NCBI GenBank assembly: GCA_030623665.1
Contig: JAUXLO010000028.1
Coordinates: forward strand, 1 to 11,436
DNA from: Planctomycetota bacterium
GTDB taxonomy: Bacteria > Planctomycetota > Brocadiia > Brocadiales > Bathyanammoxibiaceae
Reading direction: 5' to 3'
DNA: 11,436 bases
Made by a program: the position numbers and the translations under genes. Position 1 is the stretch's first letter. Each line of letters opens with the position of its first letter. The notes beneath the pieces were generated by a model. The model did not search any database. It saw only the letters and a list, made by a program, of their open reading frames with translations, and was not told the origin of the DNA. Below are positions 7,323 through 11,436 of the stretch, one piece after another.

Positions 7323-7739
7323 CTAAAAAGGTATCTCCTCCTCATTAATATCCCCTGGAGCAGCTTTATCGCCCCCCTGAATTGCATCAGAAGGTCCGCC
7401 TCGCTTCTTAGTCTGCCCAACAAACTGGAAGTCCTCGGCCACCACTCTCAGGGCATTCCGCTTTTGGCCTTCCTGGGTCTCCCACTGTCTGAACTGAAGA
7501 CGGCCTTCTATAAATATCGGGCTGCCCTTAGAAAAGTACTCACTGATAACCTCAGCCCTTTTTCCAAACATGCTTACATCCACAAAACATACATCCTCTT
7601 TCTTTTCTCCCTCAGGGGTAGTCCACTTCCTTGATACAGCCACACCGAAACTCACTAGTGCCTTGCCGTTCTGGGTATAGCGGAGTTCAGGGTCTCGGGT
7701 TAAATTGCCCATCAGAAATACCTTATTGAGACTGGCCAT
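7323..7739 (-). CDS. ssb: Single-stranded DNA-binding protein
   Basis: Binds and protects single-stranded DNA in replication and repair. The 138-residue reading begins MASLNKVFLMGNLTRDPE, the canonical N-terminus of the OB-fold (about residues 1-110, with DVSMFGKRAE and GSPIFIEGRLQ). A short Gly/Lys-rich linker follows, then the acidic tip DINEEEIPF, the docking site for partner proteins. The frame is open up to a GTG at 7775 that touches the rpsF stop, but ATG 7739 is preferred: it has a near-perfect GAGGAGG site six bases upstream and the family-standard N-terminus. Sits between rpsF and rpsR as in most bacteria. Confidence 0.96.
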   Translation of the reverse strand: MASLNKVFLMGNLTRDPELRYTQNGKALVSFGVAVSRKWTTPEGEKKEDVCFVDVSMFGKRAEVISEYFSKGSPIFIEGRLQFRQWETQEGQKRNALRVVAEDFQFVGQTKKRGGPSDAIQGGDKAAPGDINEEEIPF

Positions 7740-7745
7740 GACTCG

Positions 7746-7752
7746 CCTCCTC
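7746..7752 (-). promoter_or_regulatory. Shine-Dalgarno site deciding the ssb start
   Basis: GAGGAGG, six bases before ATG 7739. It decides against the longer in-frame start at 7775 that would add 12 residues not typical of SSB. Confidence 0.75.
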
Positions 7753-7774
7753 AGAAAACATTCTTTGGCGCCCA

Positions 7775-8143
7775 CTACCCAAAGGCCGCTCCCTTTTCAG
7801 TCTCCCTGGTGAATTTGTCGTCTCCGTCCCCAGGTGACGATCCCACCACGGGCTCCGGTCTTTTATCAGCCTTCAGGATCAAACTCCTCAAAATGGAATC
7901 GGATAGTTGGCAGTCCCGTCTCACATCTGTAATTGCGCCGGTAGGGGCATCAAAATAGACCTGTATGTAGGTCCCTCTCCTGTGCCCATTCACACGGTAT
8001 GCAAGCTTTCGCTCACCCCATTTCTCTGTGCTGATTACCTGGGCACCCCTCCTTTTCAATATGCCATGTACGTGTTCTACAATATTATCCCAGTCACTGG
8101 CCTTTGCGTTGTCAATCAAAAACATCGCTTCATAGGTCCTCAA
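7775..8143 (-). CDS. rpsF: 30S ribosomal protein S6
   Basis: Small-subunit protein that forms a heterodimer with S18 on the 16S rRNA platform. 122 residues: the usual domain of about 95 residues (MRTYEAMFLID at the start, GERKLAYRVNGHRRGTYI in the middle, ILRSLILK near 85-92), then a polar Gly/Asp-rich tail without clear structure. The start is TTG at 8143. An in-frame TAG lies two codons upstream, the family nearly always begins MRxYE, and AAGGAGG lies 10 bases upstream, so no other start fits unless the protein is truncated to the Met at residue 7. The gene heads the S6-SSB-S18-L9-DnaB string after a 95-base gap from pth. Confidence 0.95.
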   Translation of the reverse strand: MRTYEAMFLIDNAKASDWDNIVEHVHGILKRRGAQVISTEKWGERKLAYRVNGHRRGTYIQVYFDAPTGAITDVRRDCQLSDSILRSLILKADKRPEPVVGSSPGDGDDKFTRETEKGAAFG

Positions 8144-8153
8144 GCCCTAGACG

Positions 8154-8160
8154 CCTCCTT
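8154..8160 (-). promoter_or_regulatory. Shine-Dalgarno site for the TTG start of rpsF
   Basis: AAGGAGG, 10 bases before TTG 8143. The strong site compensates for a weak start codon and supports initiation there. Confidence 0.6.
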
Positions 8161-8188
8161 ACATGAATAACACCATTAATCAACATCA

Positions 8189-8211
8189 CTGCGTAGCCAT
8201 ATGCCGGGCAG
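8189..8211 (-). promoter_or_regulatory. Possible hairpin in the rpsF leader (S6:S18 autoregulation candidate)
   Basis: The 95-base leader between pth and rpsF can form a small stem in which CTGCCC pairs with GG and GCAG, leaving CTAC bulged. It contains CCGGC. In many bacteria the S6:S18 dimer represses its own operon by binding a leader hairpin with an exposed CCG that mimics 16S rRNA. Position and the CCG fit, but the stem is short and the match was judged by eye only. A weak TATAGT box at about 8224-8229 is the only promoter-like element seen in the gap. Confidence 0.25.
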
Positions 8212-8238
8212 GGTAAGAAAACTATACGTTACCAAAAA

Positions 8239-8793
8239 CTAATTGTACTTCTTCGCACATTGATCTATCCCACCGCGTACCCAATCAATAACTGCTTCAC
8301 AGGCCGTTTCCAATGCCTCTTCAACTACACCTTTCTCCCCTTTAAGAAATGGCATCAGTACGTATTCACTTGCTTCGCCCTGAGGCGGAAGCCCAATGCC
8401 TATCCTCAACCGAGGGAACTCGGTGCTTCCCAGGCTGGCAATAATGGACTCCAGGCCCTTATGTCCTCCGCTAGAGCCCTTTCCCCTTATCCTGAGCCTG
8501 CCCGAAGGCAGATTAAGGTCGTCACAGATTACCATTAATGACTCCTTACTGCAAGCGTAATGCTCAAGCACTCTTTTGACCGAAAGGCCGCTCCGGTTCA
8601 TATACGTCAGCGGTTTTACCAGAATAAGCCTGTCGGCATCAAGAGACATTTCCCCGACAAGGGACCTGAAACGCCGCCTACTCACCTCTACACCAAAACG
8701 TCTTGCCAACCTGTCAACTACCACAAACCCCAGATTGTGCCTCGTTTTACTATATTTTTCTCCTGGATTTCCCAGACCTACGAGAATCTTCAT
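8239..8793 (-). CDS. pth: Peptidyl-tRNA hydrolase
   Basis: Releases tRNA from peptidyl-tRNA dropped by stalled ribosomes; cytoplasmic and essential in most bacteria. From ATG 8793 the protein has 184 residues, close to the usual 185-195, and opens MKILVGLGNPG. Catalytic and binding residues seen: N9, H19 (general base, in TRHNLGF), the asparagine of PLTYMNRSG, the aspartate of CDDLNLPSG, and GSSGGHKGLESI. The same frame is open to 8871, but the added 26 residues are an all-basic low-complexity stretch created by the repeats at the end of rplY in another frame, so the longer start is rejected. It starts 10 bases after the rplY stop. No good ribosome site is close to the ATG, which suggests coupling to rplY. 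Confidence 0.95.
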   Translation of the reverse strand: MKILVGLGNPGEKYSKTRHNLGFVVVDRLARRFGVEVSRRRFRSLVGEMSLDADRLILVKPLTYMNRSGLSVKRVLEHYACSKESLMVICDDLNLPSGRLRIRGKGSSGGHKGLESIIASLGSTEFPRLRIGIGLPPQGEASEYVLMPFLKGEKGVVEEALETACEAVIDWVRGGIDQCAKKYN

Positions 8794-8803
8794 CAAGAGA
8801 GAC

Positions 8804-9484
8804 TTACGACTTTTCCTCCCCTTTCTTTTCCTCCCCTTTCTTTTCCTCTTCTTCCCTGGCCTTCTTTGCAATCACCTCAGGCTCTTTAGACGACACCACC
8901 TCCTCCTCCTCTTCAACGGGCGCCTCCTCTTCCTTCACCACCAAAAACTTCACCTGCGCCACCATTGCATCCAGGTCATCCTGGGCTATTTCTACACCGG
9001 AAGGAAGCTCTATGTCCTTCAACACCAACTGCCCCCCAATGTCAAGCCCGGACACATCAGCAGTAAGTTTATCCGGTATCGCTGTAGGCAGACATTTTAC
9101 CTCTACCGCCCTTAGTATCTGCTCTAGTGCACCACCTTTCGTCGTACCGACCGGGGTACCACGCAGCTTTATAGGCACCTCTAAGGTAATTTCCTCATCC
9201 ATGGCCACACGGACGAAATCAGCATGAAGTATATTGCAACCAAAGGTGTCATATTGCATTTCCTTTACAAGTGCATCCTGCTCACTATTATCACAGGTAA
9301 TGCGAAACATCTTTGCACCTGCCTGCAGCGCTGTCCTAAGGGCCTTCTCCGGAATAGAAATAACCAGAGTGTCCTCCTTGTGTCCGTAGAGGACAGCCGG
9401 CACCTTACCCTCTCTCCTTAATCTGCGATTAGCATGCGTTCCCGTTTGAGTCCTTTTCTCTACCTGCAAAACAGGATTAGCCAT
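8804..9484 (-). CDS. rplY: 50S ribosomal protein L25/general stress protein Ctc
   Basis: Binds 5S rRNA in the large subunit. The 226-residue protein is the long CTC/TL5 type. It has an N-terminal L25 beta-barrel (about 1-92, with RRLRREGKVPAVLYG) and a C-terminal TL5 domain (about 95-185, with the LVLKDIELPSGVEI segment). It ends with a 40-residue Glu/Lys tail finishing in EEKKG repeats. ATG 9484 has a GGGAGG site. The gene follows prs by 23 bases and precedes pth by 10, the widely conserved prs-rplY-pth order. The tail is of unknown function and is the most variable part of the family. Confidence 0.95.
   Translation of the reverse strand: MANPVLQVEKRTQTGTHANRRLRREGKVPAVLYGHKEDTLVISIPEKALRTALQAGAKMFRITCDNSEQDALVKEMQYDTFGCNILHADFVRVAMDEEITLEVPIKLRGTPVGTTKGGALEQILRAVEVKCLPTAIPDKLTADVSGLDIGGQLVLKDIELPSGVEIAQDDLDAMVAQVKFLVVKEEEAPVEEEEEVVSSKEPEVIAKKAREEEEKKGEEKKGEEKS
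8811..8848 (-). repeat. 15-base tandem repeat encoding the EEKKG tail of rplY
   Basis: The plus strand reads TTTTCCTCCCCTTTC twice without mismatch (8811-8825 and 8826-8840), followed by the first eight bases of a third copy. The unit is a multiple of three and encodes five residues, so copy-number change would lengthen or shorten the tail without shifting the frame. Confidence 0.85.
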
Positions 9485-9507
9485 TTATTCCTACCTCCCT
9501 CTCAATA

Positions 9508-10476
9508 CTAAACAAACAGTGCACTAACAGATTCATTGGTATGTATCCTCCTGATGGCCTCGCCTAAGAGCCCAGAGATGGTAAGCACACTAATCTTTTC
9601 TCCTAACAGCTTCGTCCGTCGGTCCAGTGGAATGGTATCAGTAACTGCCACCTCCTTTATGGGTGCCCCTCTAAGTTTCTCGGCCGCCGCGCCGCAGAGC
9701 ACGGGGTGGGTCGTACCGACGTATATGTCATTTGCACCCTTTTCCTTAAGCACCCTTGCTGCCTGCGCAATCGAGCCGCCGGTAGCTATTATGTCGTCAA
9801 TCATAATGACGTTTTTACCCGCCACGTCACCTATCACAAAACCCACCTCCGTCTCCTCTGGGCCTACCCTGCGTTTATCCACCACGGCCATCTTTATATT
9901 GAGCTTCTTTGAGTATGCCCTGGCAATCTTTATACCGCCTACGTCCGGCGACACCACCACTGCATTAGGCAGATTCAGCGATTTATAGTGTCCGCAGAGC
10001 ACCGGAAACGCATAAATATGGTCTAACGGGATATCAAAGAACCCCTGGATCTGCGCTGCATGGAGGTCCATAGCCACCACCCTGTCCACACCGGCCTCAC
10101 ATATGATGTTTGCCACCAGTTTGGCCGTTATAGGCACACGACCCTCATCCTTTCTATCCTTTCTGGCGTAGGCGTAGTAGGGTATTACCGCCGTAATCCT
10201 GGCAGCAGAGGCCCTTTTGATACAGTCAATAAATATCAGAAGCTCCATCAGGTTCTCGTTAACCGGAGGACATAGCGACTGCACCACAAAGATGTCTGCC
10301 CCCCTTATATCCTCGTTTATCTTCAGGTCTATCTCGCCGTCAGGAAAACGGCCCACATAGGCGTCTCCCAGCGGAATATCCAGATAATCACATATCTTGT
10401 TCGCCAAATCCGGATTAGAATTACCAGTAAAAACCTTCATGTTATCCAGACCTTCAATTAGTGTCTTTTGGTCCAT
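9508..10476 (-). CDS. prs: Ribose-phosphate pyrophosphokinase (PRPP synthase)
   Basis: Makes PRPP from ribose 5-phosphate and ATP for nucleotide, histidine, tryptophan and NAD synthesis. The 322 residues match class I enzymes. Seen: RFPDGE (43-48), the catalytic ARKDRK stretch (104-109), metal-binding DLHA (137-140), the flexible-loop KRR (201-203), the PRPP-binding loop VIMIDDIIATGGS (223-235), and the conserved ending HTNESVSALF. ATG 10476 has GAGGT nearby. An internal Met at residue 13 begins the family core, so the first 12 residues are a small extension. It follows glmU by 85 bases and precedes rplY by 23. Confidence 0.97.
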   Translation of the reverse strand: MDQKTLIEGLDNMKVFTGNSNPDLANKICDYLDIPLGDAYVGRFPDGEIDLKINEDIRGADIFVVQSLCPPVNENLMELLIFIDCIKRASAARITAVIPYYAYARKDRKDEGRVPITAKLVANIICEAGVDRVVAMDLHAAQIQGFFDIPLDHIYAFPVLCGHYKSLNLPNAVVVSPDVGGIKIARAYSKKLNIKMAVVDKRRVGPEETEVGFVIGDVAGKNVIMIDDIIATGGSIAQAARVLKEKGANDIYVGTTHPVLCGAAAEKLRGAPIKEVAVTDTIPLDRRTKLLGEKISVLTISGLLGEAIRRIHTNESVSALFV

Positions 10477-10503
10477 TCAACATCTACCTCAATCTTTTGG
10501 TAA

Positions 10504-10542
10504 AACCGTCCTTCTGGTTTCCGGTAATCAAGAACCGTCCTT
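10504..10542 (-). repeat. Short direct repeat pair in the glmU-prs gap
   Basis: The plus-strand decamer AACCGTCCTT occurs at 10504-10513 and 10533-10542. An ACCG between the copies can pair with CGGT of either copy, giving two alternative 4-bp stems on the transcript. The stems are weak and nothing identifies a known riboswitch or terminator; it may be chance. Confidence 0.35.
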
Positions 10543-10561
10543 TGAACACACTGGTAGACAC

Positions 10562-11326
10562 CTACACACCACCGCCACCCCCAGTGGCTATCTCGGTAAC
10601 CCTTTTAAGGTCCTCCTGAGAATTCACCCCCAGTACCTCATTGGGGTCGGAGACAATAAAAGCACTTATCTTCCTGCCCATCCCGTTAAGAATCTCTATT
10701 GCCTGGGTCAGGTAATACTCTCCCTTCCTATTATCCGGGGTAAGCCTTTCCAGGGCCTCTAAGAGTGGGGCAGACCTGAAGCAATAGATACCAGAATTTA
10801 CCTCCTGTATCCCTGCTTCTTCCTCAGTGGCATCCAGTTCTTCCACAACCCTCGTTATCCGGTCTTGCCCATCCCTAACCACGCGGCCGTAACCCTTTGG
10901 GTCATCAAGGTATGCCGTTATCAGGGTTGCGTCAGAGTGCGTCTCATGATGCATCTTTCCAAGGGTCTCTACCGTATCAGGTCTTATGAGGGGACTGTCT
11001 CCGGGAAGCACTACTATATTCTCGGGTAGACCCCCGGGCCGTCCCTCCAAAACAGCGCTTGCAACCTTCAGGGCATCTCCGGTGCCCAATTGCCGGGGCT
11101 GCTCTACCCAATCCACGCCAAGCCCTTCCAGCACCTTGGCAACCTCCTCTTTCCTATGGCCAACCACCACCAACACCCTCGAAATGCCCGCTTTCATCAC
11201 CGTGTCCACTACCCGCTCTATCATGGGTACGCCGCATAATCTGGCGAGCACCTTCGGGTCCGGAGACCTCATCCTGGTACCCCTGCCGGCAGCAAGAATA
11301 ACAGCCACTTCACTGCATAAGTTCAT
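10562..11326 (-). CDS. glmU: UDP-N-acetylglucosamine pyrophosphorylase domain protein (stand-alone GlmU N-terminal half)
   Basis: Nucleotidyltransferase expected to form UDP-GlcNAc from UTP and GlcNAc-1-phosphate, the precursor of peptidoglycan and lipid A. Seen: LAAGRGTRM (11-19) with K25, QLGTGDA (79-85), the metal-binding aspartate D110 in PGDSPL, GYGRVV (145-150), E162 in VEELDAT, N177 in QEVNSGIY, GEYYLT (202-207) and N235 in LGVNSQEDL. These match the GlmU uridylyltransferase domain rather than a generic sugar nucleotidyltransferase. At 254 residues the hexapeptide-repeat acetyltransferase domain of bifunctional GlmU (about 456 residues) is missing, and the protein ends in a Gly-rich TGGGGGV. 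No beta-helix remnant is seen downstream, so this is a single-domain form rather than a broken gene. ATG 11326 lies only 19 bases after the tRNA and lacks a clear ribosome site. Confidence 0.88.
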   Translation of the reverse strand: MNLCSEVAVILAAGRGTRMRSPDPKVLARLCGVPMIERVVDTVMKAGISRVLVVVGHRKEEVAKVLEGLGVDWVEQPRQLGTGDALKVASAVLEGRPGGLPENIVVLPGDSPLIRPDTVETLGKMHHETHSDATLITAYLDDPKGYGRVVRDGQDRITRVVEELDATEEEAGIQEVNSGIYCFRSAPLLEALERLTPDNRKGEYYLTQAIEILNGMGRKISAFIVSDPNEVLGVNSQEDLKRVTEIATGGGGGV

Positions 11327-11345
11327 CTTTTTTATGGCTCTTATA

Positions 11346-11419
11346 TGGCTACCCGGGGAGGACTCGAACCTCCACTGAGAGATCCAAAATCTCTAGTGCT
11401 ACCATTACACTACCGGGTA
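11346..11419 (-). tRNA. tRNA-Gln (anticodon TTG)
   Basis: A complete cloverleaf with encoded CCA. The acceptor stem TACCCGG pairs with CCGGGTA, followed by discriminator G and CCA (11348-11346). The D-stem is GTGT/GCAC. The anticodon stem AGAGA/TCTCT encloses TTTTGGA, giving anticodon TTG for CAA codons. The T-arm is GGAGG TTCGAGT CCTCC. U1-A72 at the end of the acceptor stem is typical of bacterial tRNA-Gln. It is on the same strand and 19 bases upstream of glmU, so the two are probably cotranscribed. A tRNA-Gln upstream of prs-rplY-pth is a recurring arrangement in several phyla. Confidence 0.96.
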
Positions 11420-11436
11420 GTGGTTGGCATCCAGCA

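Noticed and set aside
7146..7634. 162-codon plus-strand open frame opposite ssb and rpsR
   Set aside because: It spans two well-defined minus-strand genes and shows no motif of its own.
8218..8240. TATAGT box as a promoter for rpsF
   Set aside because: The hexamer 17 bases upstream (AGTACA) matches the -35 consensus poorly, so it was not called as a promoter.
8794..8871. 26-residue basic N-terminal extension of Pth
   Set aside because: It comes from reading the rplY EEKKG repeats in another frame; Pth proteins begin at MKILVGLGNPG.
8576..9227. Two long plus-strand open frames (about 175 codons each) opposite rplY and pth
   Set aside because: They are low-complexity Ser/Phe/Leu-rich antisense readings of the rplY tail and pth, both of which have full family motifs on the minus strand.
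9536..9988. 150-codon plus-strand open frame opposite prs
   Set aside because: Antisense shadow of a highly conserved gene; no family resemblance and no ribosome site recognised.

Overview
The window is a single unbroken run of genes on the minus strand (read from right to left). It reads as chromosomal core sequence from an uncultured-type Gram-negative bacterium. Base composition is near 50% GC by eye, with frequent AGG and ATA codons and several GTG or TTG starts. Two things point to the Planctomycetota or a relative: the order tRNA-Gln, stand-alone GlmU uridylyltransferase domain, prs, long L25/CTC, pth, rpsF, ssb; and the joining of that block to a BamA/OmpH/LpxC/LpxA outer-membrane block. 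This placement is inferred from gene order and protein style, not from a database search.

Right part (11419 to 5225), information processing and precursor supply: tRNA-Gln(UUG); a 254-residue GlmU-type nucleotidyltransferase without the acetyltransferase half; prs (PRPP synthase); rplY (L25/CTC with a charged tail); pth; rpsF (TTG start); ssb; rpsR; rplI; dnaB. Gaps are mostly 0-50 bases, with 85-95 bases between glmU and prs and between pth and rpsF. No intrinsic terminator was seen.

Left part (5212 to 1), cell envelope: bamA; ompH/skp; lpxC; lpxA; and the first 182 codons of a Gfo/Idh/MocA oxidoreductase that runs off the left edge. From ompH onward, stops and starts overlap (GTGA, ATGA, ATGGTTGA), so translational coupling is likely. 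The layout resembles the common bamA-skp-lpxD-fabZ-lpxA cluster, but lpxC sits where lpxD and fabZ normally are.

Functionally, GlmU makes UDP-GlcNAc, LpxA acylates it and LpxC deacetylates the product. The oxidoreductase tied to lpxA could act on the same sugar nucleotide, as in the GnnA route to 3-amino (amide-linked) lipid A. BamA and OmpH serve outer-membrane protein assembly.

The most notable irregularity is at the 5' end of bamA. The annotated-looking frame has a poor GTG start and a signal peptide with no basic n-region. A convincing leader with its own ribosome-binding site lies just upstream in another frame, joined across a run of eight T's. No CRISPR array, insertion sequence, rRNA or phage gene was seen.
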